In this document: piece by piece, positions 1 through 7,139 of the stretch | Numbering within the stretch: the stretch's first letter is position 1 | How the letters are laid out: the number at the start of each line of letters is the position of its first letter | Origin: Nannocystis pusilla | Lineage (GTDB): Bacteria > Myxococcota_A > Polyangia > Nannocystales > Nannocystaceae | DNA: 64,000 nucleotides | Assembly (NCBI RefSeq): GCF_020073745.1 | Contig: NZ_JAIRAU010000009.1 | Span: 1 to 64,000, forward strand | Direction of reading: 5' to 3' | Program-made: the position numbers and the translations under genes | The notes under the pieces: generated by a model | Told to the model about the DNA's origin: nothing | Database searches by the model: none | Seen by the model: only the letters and a program-made list of their open reading frames with translations

Positions 1-700
1 CGCGGATGGCGGTGAGGCCGGCGTCGGGGTCGGGGTCGGCGCTGGTATAGGCGGCGCGGAACTGGTCGGCGGCGCGGCGCAGCAGGTCGGTGGCCGCGGC
101 GTGGCCGGCGGGGTCGCGCTCGCCGGCGGCGCGGACCTGCTGCACGAACGAGGCGGTGATCGCGGGGGCGCCGGCGTCGAAGAAGCCGACGTGCAGCCAC
201 GCGGGGTGGGCGACGGCGACGGGGGCCTCGCCGCGGGTGAAGGCGATGGTCCCGCCGAGCACGGCGCAGGCGACGTCGGCCCCGCTGCCGCCGCCCTGGA
301 CCTGGGCGTGGGCGGTCTGGGCCAGGCGCAGGGCGACCGCGCGGACCTCGGGGTCCTCGGGGTCGAGGCCGGCCTCGGCGAGGTGGAAGCCGACCACCGC
401 GGCGACGGCGGCGGCCGAGCTGCCGAGGCCGAGCTTGCGCGCGCCGGCGGCGAACGAGCCGGTGTCGACGCTGGTCAATGGGCCAGGTGCGAAAGTACCT
501 GTGCGTTCGGACAGGTACGCACGGACATGCGCGTAGGCGGCCTCGGTCAGCGGCGAGGCCGGCGGGCGGTCGGGGTCGTCGCAGTGGGAGGCGACGGCCC
601 GGCGGCCGACGGCGGTGACGAGCGCGGTGGCGCCGGCGAGCACGGCGTACTCGCCGATCAGGAACGCCTTGCCGGGGGCGGAGACGGCCAGGCGGGTCAC
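1..700 (-). CDS. mvaK2: Phosphomevalonate kinase (GHMP family), partial at window edge
   Basis: Likely phosphorylates 5-phosphomevalonate to the diphosphate, the step between mevalonate kinase and the decarboxylase encoded next to it. Reading leftward from a GTG at 700-698, the translation opens with VTRLAVSAPGKAFLIGEYAV, the N-terminal GHMP motif, followed by the ATP-binding loop LGLGSSAAVAA (near residue 92) and QGGGSGADVACAVLGG (near residue 137), typical of phosphomevalonate kinases. About 233 residues are present and the frame is open to base 1, so the C-terminus lies outside. The start overlaps the stop of mvaD, showing translational coupling. A four-box 14-bp repeat (484-529) encodes residues about 57-72, a stretch between conserved motifs. 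Family is clear; the exact substrate is inferred from context. Confidence 0.88.
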   Translation of the reverse strand, partial: MTRLAVSAPGKAFLIGEYAVLAGATALVTAVGRRAVASHCDDPDRPPASPLTEAAYAHVRAYLSERTGTFAPGPLTSVDTGSFAAGARKLGLGSSAAAVAAVVGFHLAEAGLDPEDPEVRAVALRLAQTAHAQVQGGGSGADVACAVLGGTIAFTRGEAPVAVAHPAWLHVGFFDAGAPAITASFVQQVRAAGERDPAGHAAATDLLRRAADQFRAAYTSADPDPDAGLTAIR

Positions 701-1692
701 GCGAGCACCTCGACGGTCGGGTCGGGGCCGGGGCCGACGAGGTCGACGGCGTGGACGCCGGGGACGTCGCGCAGGCGGGCGGCGAGGTCGTCGGCCTGTC
801 CCGAGAGACAGAGGACCTTGACGTGCGGGCCGGCGTCGCTGGTGACGTAGCCCTGCAGGCCCTCGGCGCGCAGGCGCCACACGGCGTGGACGACGTCGAG
901 GGTGGCGCCGCGCCAGTACACGATCGGCGGGCGGCTGGCCATCATGCAGGCGTGCATCTTGAAGCAGGAGTGCTCGACGATGTCCCCGAGGACAGCCAGG
1001 TCGCGGGCGGCCAGCGCGGCCTCGGCGGCGGCGAGGTCGGCCTCGGAGGTGTCGACCCAGGGGCCGTAGTAGGGCGAGGTGTCGCGGCTGCGCTGCATGC
1101 CGGCGGTCGAGCCGATCGCCTTGGGCCCGCGCTCGGTGTGGACGATGAGCAGGCGGACGTCCCAGTGCGCCTGCGGGTGCAGCGGGTAGGCCCGGCAGTC
1201 GCTGCCGTCGGCCGCGACGCCGCGCTCGAGGCGGACGAAGCCGCCCCACAGCGAGCGCGCGGCCGAGCCCGAGCCGCGGCGGGCCAGCGCCGAGAGGGCC
1301 GGGCGCCCGGGGTCGTGGTCGAAGGCGGCGGCGGCCGCGAGCGTGAGCGCGGCGAAGCCGGAGGCCGAGCTGGCCAGGCCGGCGGCGGTCGGCAGGAAGT
1401 TGCGCGAGACGACCTCGCACGGCGGGCGCGGGCCGGCGTGGCCGGCGGCCTGCCACACGCGGTCGAGCTGGCGCAGCACCTTGCCGGCGACCTCGCCCGA
1501 GGCTGGCTCTTGGTTCAGGGTGAAAGAGTCATGTCCTGCGGGACAGACGGTGGTCTCGCTGCGCAGGCGGTCGAGGGTCAAGGACAGCGAGCCGACGGCC
1601 GGCAGATTGAGATCGGCCGGCGACGAGTCGCGCTTGCCCCAGTACTTGACGAGGGCGATGTTGGTGTGGGCGACGGCGCGGGCGCTCTTCAT
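697..1692 (-). CDS. mvaD: Diphosphomevalonate decarboxylase
   Basis: Catalyses ATP-dependent decarboxylation of mevalonate diphosphate to isopentenyl diphosphate. The 331-residue protein starts MKSARAVAHTNIALVKYWGK; the A-x-x-NIALVKYWGKRD segment is diagnostic of this enzyme. It continues with LPAVGSLSLTLD, the GHMP loop PTAAGLASSASGFAALTLA and SLWGGFVRLE, all typical. Its ATG overlaps the TGA of the mevalonate kinase gene (ATGA), so it is translationally coupled. Two copies of the 14-bp palindromic repeat lie inside it (795-812 and 1502-1547); the second encodes the stretch CPAGHDSFTLNQEP in a loop after the first beta-strands. Length is normal for the family. Confidence 0.95.
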   Translation of the reverse strand: MKSARAVAHTNIALVKYWGKRDSSPADLNLPAVGSLSLTLDRLRSETTVCPAGHDSFTLNQEPASGEVAGKVLRQLDRVWQAAGHAGPRPPCEVVSRNFLPTAAGLASSASGFAALTLAAAAAFDHDPGRPALSALARRGSGSAARSLWGGFVRLERGVAADGSDCRAYPLHPQAHWDVRLLIVHTERGPKAIGSTAGMQRSRDTSPYYGPWVDTSEADLAAAEAALAARDLAVLGDIVEHSCFKMHACMMASRPPIVYWRGATLDVVHAVWRLRAEGLQGYVTSDAGPHVKVLCLSGQADDLAARLRDVPGVHAVDLVGPGPDPTVEVLA

Positions 1693-2612
1693 GACGCGGC
1701 GACCTCGACGAACAGCGGGCGGAGGGAGGGGAAGGCGGCGGTGAGGCTTTCGGGGGCGTCGCCTGCGAGGGCGAGCAGGCAGCCGCCGCAGCCGGCCCCG
1801 GTGAGCTTGGCGCCGCGCGCCCCGGCGGCGCGGGCGTCGGCGGCCATGCGGTCGAGCGCGGGCGACGAGACGTCGAGCGCGCCGAGCAGGCCGTGGGCGA
1901 CGTCGAAGAGGACGCCGAGGGTGTCGAGGTCGCCGTGCTCGATGGCGTGGATGCCCGACTCGACGGCCTGACCGACCGCGATCAGCACCGGGCGGACGAC
2001 GCTCGGCAGGTGCTCGAGGCGGCTGCGGCAGCGCGCGACCTGATCGGCGGTGCTGCGCGGGATGCCGCTCGGGATGATGCACAGCGGCAGCGGGGCGCCG
2101 GGGCGGATCTGCCGCGGCGGCTCGCCCCGGACGTAGCGCAGGACGCCGCCCTGGGCGGCGACGCGGCTGTCGAGGCCCGAGGGCTCGCCGTGGAACACGC
2201 GCTCACCGGCGAGCGAGGCGGCGACGACGTCGTCGAGGCTGGCACCTGGCCCATAGACCAGGCGCGCGAGGGCCACGGTGAGCGCGGCCGAGGAGCCGAG
2301 GCCGGCGCGCGGCGGCAGGGCGCTGCTGCCCCGGATCGCCCAGCCGGTGACGGGGCCGTCGCAGTGGGCGAGGACCTCGAGGCAGGCGCGCGCGACCGGA
2401 TGATCGCTGCCGGGGTGGAGCTCGAGGTCGAGGTCCCAGGCGGGGATCGTGAGCGTGATCGGCAGGCGCGGGTCGGATCGCGGGCTCGCCTCGAGGACGA
2501 TGCCCTGCGGCAGGCCGGCGGCGACGGCCGGGTAGCCGTAGACGACGGCGTGCTCGCCGAGGACGATGACCTTGCCGTGCGCCTCGGCGCGGGGGTGCAG
2601 CGGGATGGTCAT
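1689..2612 (-). CDS. mvaK1: Mevalonate kinase
   Basis: Phosphorylates mevalonate at C5 using ATP, the first kinase of the lower mevalonate pathway. The 307-residue protein has the GHMP N-terminal motif AHGKVIVLGEHAVVYGYPAV (residues about 11-30), the loop LPPRAGLGSSAALTVALARL (about 103-122), GEPSGLDSRVAAQGG and the C-terminal GAKLTGAGCGGCLLAL, the usual order for mevalonate kinase. The HGKVILLGEHAVVYG form separates it from the phosphomevalonate kinase further along. Start ATG 2612 overlaps the fni stop (ATGA) and its own stop overlaps mvaD. A weak two-box repeat (2245-2262) lies mid-gene. Confidence 0.95.
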   Translation of the reverse strand: MTIPLHPRAEAHGKVIVLGEHAVVYGYPAVAAGLPQGIVLEASPRSDPRLPITLTIPAWDLDLELHPGSDHPVARACLEVLAHCDGPVTGWAIRGSSALPPRAGLGSSAALTVALARLVYGPGASLDDVVAASLAGERVFHGEPSGLDSRVAAQGGVLRYVRGEPPRQIRPGAPLPLCIIPSGIPRSTADQVARCRSRLEHLPSVVRPVLIAVGQAVESGIHAIEHGDLDTLGVLFDVAHGLLGALDVSSPALDRMAADARAAGARGAKLTGAGCGGCLLALAGDAPESLTAAFPSLRPLFVEVAAS

Positions 2613-3673
2613 CCGCGGCGCTCCGGGATCCAGCGGGCGAGGGTGGGGCCGAGCACCCGCGGGGCGCGCTGAAGATCGGCGATCGTGCGCGAGCCGGTGA
2701 GGAGCATGATGCTGCGGACGGTGAGGACGACGCGGCGGAGGAACGCGACCACGCCGTCGTAGCCGCCGGCGCGGTGGGCCTTGAGCACCGGCGCCGCGAG
2801 GCCGCCGGCGGTGGCGCCGAGAGCGACGGCGCGGGCGACGTCGCTGCCGGTGCGCAGGCCGCCGGTGGCGACGATGCCGCGGAAGCCGAGGCCCTGGACC
2901 TGCAGCACGCTGGCGGCGGTGGGGATGCCCCAGTCCCACAGCTCGTCGGCGAGGGCCCGCTCGTCGGGGTCGACGGCGCGGTGGGCCTCGACGGCGACCC
3001 AGCTGGTGCCGCCCGAGCCGCTGACGTCGAGGTGCTCGACGCCGACGCTGCGGACCCGCTCGGCGACGCCGCGCGACAGGCCGCAGCCGGTCTCCTTGAC
3101 GACGACCGGGATGTGCAGCTCCTCGACCAGGCGGCGCAGGGTGTCGAGGCCGCGCGAGAAGTCGCGATCGCCGCCCGGCTGGACGATTTCCATGGCCGGG
3201 TTGAGGTGGATGCACAGGGCGTCGGCGCCGGTGTCGCGGCACAGCGCGGCGATTTCGTCGGTGCTCATGCCGCGGGCCTGGACGATGCCGAGGTTGCCGA
3301 GCAAGAGGACGTTCGGCGCGTGCTCGCGGACCTTGAAGGTGTAGGCGGTGTGCGGGCGGACGAACATGGCCCGCTGGCTGCCGAGGCCGAAGCCGAGGCC
3401 GAGCTGGTCGGCGGCGCGCGCGAGGTCGCGGTTGATCGCCGCGGCCTCGTCGGTGCCGCCGGTCATGGCCGCGATGACGACCGGGGCCGCGAGCCGCTTG
3501 CCCAGCAGCTCGACGCCGGCGTCGATCTCGTCGAGGTGCATCTCGGGCAGCGCGTCGTGCACCAGCTCGACCTGCTCCAGCAGGCTGGTCTTCTCGCGGA
3601 AACCGACGTTGTCGCCGGCGCACAGGGCGAGGTGGTCCTTCTTGCGCTGCGAGATGTCGAGGCGGTCGGCCAT
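2609..3673 (-). CDS. fni: Type 2 isopentenyl-diphosphate delta-isomerase (FMN-dependent)
   Basis: Interconverts isopentenyl and dimethylallyl diphosphate using reduced FMN, the end step of the pathway. The 354-residue protein begins MADRLDISQRKKDHLALC and has R-K-x-D/E-H, VVIAAMTGGTDEA, GLGFGLGSQRAMF, LLLGNLGIVQ, VKETGCGLSR, DVSGSGGTSW and IVATGGLRTGSDVARAVALG, the FMN/TIM-barrel motif series of type 2 isomerases. It is the first gene of the operon. The start at 3673 is supported by a TACATT hexamer ending 11 bases upstream on the coding strand, with no Shine-Dalgarno sequence. Genes for HMG-CoA synthase and reductase are not in the window. Confidence 0.96.
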   Translation of the reverse strand: MADRLDISQRKKDHLALCAGDNVGFREKTSLLEQVELVHDALPEMHLDEIDAGVELLGKRLAAPVVIAAMTGGTDEAAAINRDLARAADQLGLGFGLGSQRAMFVRPHTAYTFKVREHAPNVLLLGNLGIVQARGMSTDEIAALCRDTGADALCIHLNPAMEIVQPGGDRDFSRGLDTLRRLVEELHIPVVVKETGCGLSRGVAERVRSVGVEHLDVSGSGGTSWVAVEAHRAVDPDERALADELWDWGIPTAASVLQVQGLGFRGIVATGGLRTGSDVARAVALGATAGGLAAPVLKAHRAGGYDGVVAFLRRVVLTVRSIMLLTGSRTIADLQRAPRVLGPTLARWIPERRG

Positions 3674-3872
3674 GAGCCAGGGCAATGTAGCTGCTAGCCC
3701 CAGGGGGCCGCCCGCTCCGCCGCGCGCCTGCCCGTGCGGAAACTCGTTCGCGCGGCCGGATGTCGCGGAGAGCGGGCGCTCGCGCCGCCCGGGCCCGTGA
3801 TCCGCAGCACAGGACCGGTGGACTTCGGGTGATCCCGCAGCCGCGTCGGCGCGCGCGTGCGAGCCCGGCGAA

Positions 3873-3920
3873 CCGCGTTTCAAGGACATGTCGGATCGGG
3901 CATGGCCGAACGGTCATGTC
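3873..3920. repeat. 14-bp-period palindromic repeat, 4 boxes
   Basis: Boxes begin at 3873 (CCGC, weak), 3887 (CATG), 3901 (CATG) and 3915 (CATG), exactly 14 apart, in the gene-free stretch upstream of fni. Confidence 0.8.
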
Positions 3921-4061
3921 ATTCCCGGGCGACGTCCCCGTGCCGCGCCTGGAGACACCCGCCGGGTCGTGTCGGTCGATCGGCTCGTCGCCGGCGACGG
4001 GCGCTCGGGACCGGGGCGAGCGGAGCGGCGAGCCGCGGGGCGCGCGGAGCAGGCGAATCGA

Positions 4062-4112
4062 CCTGGCGCTCGGGACAGGCACGAGGGCGAAGAACATGGC
4101 GTTTGGGACAGG
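4062..4112. repeat. 14-bp-type palindromic repeat, interrupted
   Basis: Boxes at 4062 (CCTG) and 4076 (CAGG) are 14 apart; the next pair, 4095 (CATG) and 4109 (CAGG), is again 14 apart but offset by 19 from the first pair. Confidence 0.7.
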
Positions 4113-4132
4113 TGATCGGCGGCGCCTCGCGG

Positions 4133-4150
4133 GCTGTTTGAAAGGACAGA
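4133..4150. repeat. 14-bp palindromic repeat, 2 boxes
   Basis: GCTG at 4133 and CAGA at 4147 with a T-G-A-A-A-G-G type core; AT-richer than its surroundings. Confidence 0.6.
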
Positions 4151-4520
4151 GTCGGTCGGGGCGCGGCGGACCGCGTGAGCGGAGCGAGGACCGGCGCGGC
4201 GCAGCTGCCGGGGCGAACGCGCTCGGCCTCGACTCGAACGTCACGACGGCCGCGTACCCCCGACCGATCGGCGGCGAGCGTGCGCGCCTGCGACCAGGCG
4301 GACGATCGCGCGGCGAATCGCAGCTTCGCCGCCGTGTCGCGCAGGGCGAGCGGGCGACGAACCATCTGGAGCCGAGCGGTCGCCTGCGCCGTCTGCCCGC
4401 CGCCACCGCACCGGGCTCGCCCCGGCGCGCCGGCGACAGGCCGCGCCTCGCGTGCGTGAGCGAGACGGTGGGCGCGCGCAGTTGCGCGGGGCGGCCGAGT
4501 CGCGCTACGGATCGGGCGCG

Positions 4521-4928
4521 ATGCACCCGACGCAAAAGCTCCCCAACGGGGTGACCGTGTACAAGTGGCCGCACAACGTCGAGCCGAGCGCGGAGTCGGT
4601 GGCGGCCGAGATGGCGCGGTTCGGCTTCCGCAGCTACGACCTCCAGACGGTGCCGCCGTGGTTCTTCCGCAGCCGCCACGCGCACGACGAGGAGGAGATC
4701 CGCGGGGCGGTCAGCGGGGTGACGACGTTCCACTTCGACGAGGGGCCGGTGACGCTCGAGGCGGGCGACATCCTGATCATCCCGTCGGGGGTGCAGCACG
4801 AGGTGCGCAGCCACAACGGGCGCACGTTCTCGGCGTACAAGGGCTCGCGCAGCGGCGAACGCCACGTGACGGAGCACGGCGACGGCCGCGGCAGCGTCGA
4901 GGACCTGACGCGCGGGGGCGAGTCGTGA
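4521..4928 (+). CDS. Small cupin-domain protein
   Basis: A 135-residue single-domain cupin of unknown substrate. The core reads SRHAHDEEE (metal-binding motif 1, with His-x-His and Glu), then a strand pair and GDILIIPSGVQHEVRSHNG (motif 2 with its His). Such proteins often bind a metal and act as dioxygenases, isomerases or sensors, but nothing here fixes the role. The ATG at 4521 is preferred over an upstream in-frame start at 4452 because homologous cupins begin close to the barrel and because TACGGA ends ten bases upstream. Its TGA overlaps the GTG of the phosphatase gene (GTGA), so both are co-translated. Confidence 0.8.
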   Translation: MHPTQKLPNGVTVYKWPHNVEPSAESVAAEMARFGFRSYDLQTVPPWFFRSRHAHDEEEIRGAVSGVTTFHFDEGPVTLEAGDILIIPSGVQHEVRSHNGRTFSAYKGSRSGERHVTEHGDGRGSVEDLTRGGES

Positions 4929-5578
4929 CCCACCTGATCGCGCTCGACCTCGACGGCACGCTCGAGGACAGCCGCGACGACATGGTCGCGGCGGTGCTGC
5001 GCGTGCGCGCGAGCTTCGGCCTGTCCGAACAGCCAGGTGACCGGTTCCGCGGCTTCGTCAACGCCGGGATGGACCACCTGTACCGCAACTGCTTCGCCGA
5101 CTACGTCGGCGCGGGCGGGACGGTCGACGACGTCCGCGCGGCCTACGAGGCCGACTACCTGGCCCACATCGCCGACTCGACCCGGCTCTACGCGGGGATC
5201 GGCGACGCGCTGGTCGAACTGGCGGCGCTCGGCTGCCTGGCCTGCGTGACCAACAAGCCGCAGCGCCTCAGCGCGGCGCTGCTCGAGGCGCTCGGGGTCG
5301 GGCGCCTGTTCTCGGCGGTGATCGGCGGCGACACCTGCCCCGAGAGCAAGCCGAGCCCGGTGGTGCTGGCGGAGGCCTGCCGCCGGGTCGGACGCACCGG
5401 CCAGGCGCTGATGATCGGCGACTCGGCGGCCGACGTGAAGTGCGGGCGCTCGTTCGGGGCGACGACGATCTGGTGCGCGTGGGGCTACGCGCCCGACCCG
5501 GGGGCCGAGGTGCCGCACCACACGGCCCGCACGCCGGGGGAGCTGCCGCGGCTGGTGCGCTCGCTCGTCGCGGGCTGA
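4925..5578 (+). CDS. HAD-superfamily phosphatase, phosphoglycolate-phosphatase-like
   Basis: A 217-residue haloacid-dehalogenase-fold hydrolase. Motif I is LIALDLDGTLEDS near the N-terminus with both catalytic aspartates, motif II is CVTNKP (Thr), motif III the Lys in PESKPSP, and motif IV is ALMIGDSAADVKCGRSFGA. The helical cap lies between motifs I and II, as in the Gph/PGP subfamily. Phosphoglycolate is the commonest substrate of this group, but pyrophosphate or sugar phosphates are possible. GTG start at 4925 overlaps the cupin stop. A two-box repeat (5020-5037) encodes LSEQPG in the cap. Confidence 0.88.
   Translation: MTHLIALDLDGTLEDSRDDMVAAVLRVRASFGLSEQPGDRFRGFVNAGMDHLYRNCFADYVGAGGTVDDVRAAYEADYLAHIADSTRLYAGIGDALVELAALGCLACVTNKPQRLSAALLEALGVGRLFSAVIGGDTCPESKPSPVVLAEACRRVGRTGQALMIGDSAADVKCGRSFGATTIWCAWGYAPDPGAEVPHHTARTPGELPRLVRSLVAG
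5020..5037. repeat. 14-bp palindromic repeat, 2 boxes, in HAD gene
   Basis: CCTG at 5020 and CAGG at 5034 form an imperfect 18-bp palindrome inside the coding sequence. Confidence 0.75.
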
Positions 5579-5709
5579 GGTCCGCGTCGTGAGCGACGGA
5601 GCCGCGGCGCGCTGCGGGGCGATCATCAGGCGGCGGCGAACAGCGTCGGTGTGCGATCCCGGCGTGGTCGTGGAAGAGCGGTCGGCGGATCCGCGAGAGC
5701 GGCGCGAGA

Positions 5710-5798
5710 ATATGTCCTTTGTGACATGTCGAGATGGACATGTTCATGGGGGCATGCCTCGGAGAGCATGCCCTTCAGGACATGCTCAAGGGTGCAGC
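5710..5798. repeat. 14-bp-period palindromic array, 7 boxes, convergent junction
   Basis: Boxes start at 5710, 5724, 5738, 5752, 5767, 5781 and 5795; all steps are 14 except one of 15. Box sequences are TATG, CATG (five times) and CAGC. The array lies between the HAD gene (plus, ends 5578) and the FAD oxidase gene (minus, ends 5786) and overlaps the stop codon of the latter. No T-tract follows, so it is not a classical intrinsic terminator. The remaining junction (5579-5709) shows nothing else I recognise. Confidence 0.93.
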
Positions 5799-7129
5799 TG
5801 GAACACGGCGTCCTCGAGCCAGTCGTTGAGGAACAGGCCGCGGGGGTCGAGGGCGGCGCGGTGGGCCAGGAAGGCGTCCATCTTGGGGTAGCGGGCGCGG
5901 ACGTCGCGGGGGCGCAGCATGTACTTGCCCCAGTGCGGGCGGGCGCCCTCGATCGCCAGCATCTCGGCGGTCCAGGCGTCGTAGAAGGCGTCGGCGTCGC
6001 GCGAGGTGCGGGTGGTGACGACCTCGATGTCGCAGATCGCCCGGGCGTGCGCGGGGGCCAGCAGGGCGGCGCTGGGGCCGATGAAGCGGGCGTGCACGAC
6101 CATGTTGACGGGGAAGCGGGCGGCGCGGGCGAGGCGCTCGATGAGGCCGATCGTGCGCCGCCAGGCCCGCTCGGCGTCGGCCAGCGGGACGCCGTAGGAC
6201 ATGTCCCAGCAGCGCGGGTAGGCCCGCTGGTAGTGGAAGGCGCGCGAGGCCGGGGCGACGGCGCTGCCGGGGGTCATCGACAGCTTCGGCGCCAGCTGCA
6301 TGAACGCGGGCGTGAGCTCGGGGGCGACGCGGCCGAGCAGCGGCAGCACGGCGTTGCAGGAGGCGAAGGTGCAGGCGTAGGTGAAGGCGAACTTGAGCCG
6401 CTGGCTCAGCGAGGCGCCGGGGTCGGGCGCGTCGGTGCGGCGCATCAGCTTGCACCACATGCGGTCGGTGAAGGGGAACCAGTAGAGCTCGAAGAATTCG
6501 TAGGTGCGGGCGAGGTCGGGCAGGTCGGCGAGCACGTCGTCGATCGCGATCATGCGGTCCTCGACGTGGAGGTGGAACTCGGGCCAGCAGCGCATGGTGA
6601 CGTCGTGGACGACCCCGAGCGCGCCGAGCGAGCAGCGGGCGGCGTCGAACAGCTCGCCGTCGGCGGCGCTGAGGTGGTGCACGTCGCCGCGGGCGTCGAC
6701 GAGGGTCATGGCGACGACCTCGTCGGACATGGTCGAGGTGCCCAGGCCGGTGCCGTGGGCGGCGACGGCGATGGCGCCGCCGACCGAGATGTCCTGGAAG
6801 ATGGTCGGCGAGATCAGGGTGAGGCCGCGCGACTGGGTGAACTGCACGAGGTCGCGGACGGTCGCGCCGGCCTCGACGCGGATCGCGGGGGCGCCGTCGT
6901 GGCTGGTCTCGTGCATGCCGCGGAGCTGGCCGAGGTCGATGAGGCTGCCGCTGGTGGGCACGAGCGGGCTCCACGAGCACGAATTGCCGAGCGGGCGGAT
7001 CCTGCCCTTGCGACCGGCGAGGCGCACGGCCTCACGCAGCTCGTGCAGGCCGCGCGGACGGTACAGATCGGCGGTGCAGGCGAGGTTGTCGTTCCAGTTG
7101 CGCCACTTGTACTGCGGGATCAGCTGCAC
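5786..7129 (-). CDS. FAD-linked oxidase, sugar-1,4-lactone oxidase family (ALO/GULO-like)
   Basis: A 447-residue vanillyl-alcohol-oxidase-fold flavoenzyme. The N-terminal FAD-binding half contains YRPRGLHELREAVRLA, IRPLGNSCSWSP (about residue 44), IRVEAGATVRDLVQF and SVGGAIAVAAHGTGLGTST; the C-terminal half is an ALO-type domain with ARPHWGKYMLR near residue 408 and a final HPRGLFLNDWLE. The HWGK motif is typical of gulono-, arabinono- and aldonolactone oxidases. Oddly, the position that is normally the FAD-linked His (G-x-G-H-S) reads G-N-S-C-S, so the usual histidyl link is predicted absent. GTG start at 7129, ten bases after the lipoxygenase stop, so the pair forms an operon. Substrate unknown; a sugar lactone or another alcohol is possible. 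Confidence 0.85.
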   Translation of the reverse strand: MQLIPQYKWRNWNDNLACTADLYRPRGLHELREAVRLAGRKGRIRPLGNSCSWSPLVPTSGSLIDLGQLRGMHETSHDGAPAIRVEAGATVRDLVQFTQSRGLTLISPTIFQDISVGGAIAVAAHGTGLGTSTMSDEVVAMTLVDARGDVHHLSAADGELFDAARCSLGALGVVHDVTMRCWPEFHLHVEDRMIAIDDVLADLPDLARTYEFFELYWFPFTDRMWCKLMRRTDAPDPGASLSQRLKFAFTYACTFASCNAVLPLLGRVAPELTPAFMQLAPKLSMTPGSAVAPASRAFHYQRAYPRCWDMSYGVPLADAERAWRRTIGLIERLARAARFPVNMVVHARFIGPSAALLAPAHARAICDIEVVTTRTSRDADAFYDAWTAEMLAIEGARPHWGKYMLRPRDVRARYPKMDAFLAHRAALDPRGLFLNDWLEDAVFQLHP

Positions 7130-7139
7130 AGTTCACCCG

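Larger units (their letters stand above)
3674..4520. other. 847-bp gene-free stretch between divergent operons
   Basis: I find no convincing gene here. The open frames crossing it are arginine- and alanine-rich shadows without domains. It holds 14-bp repeat clusters at 3873-3920, 4062-4112 and 4133-4150. The fni promoter must lie at its left end and that of the cupin gene at its right end. It is the longest non-coding stretch of the window; an unrecognised small RNA or small peptide cannot be excluded. Confidence 0.6.

Noticed and set aside
1689..4877. Very long open frames antisense or out of frame to real genes (also 9130-12612, 10176-13574, 36280-37545, 42440-43705 and many others)
   Set aside because: They are Arg/Ala/Pro/Gly-rich shadows of GC-rich coding on the other frames, without domains, and overlap genes with clear family motifs.
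5710..5798. CRISPR array
   Set aside because: The period is only 14 bp with four free bases; there are no 25-40 bp repeats with unique spacers and no cas genes.
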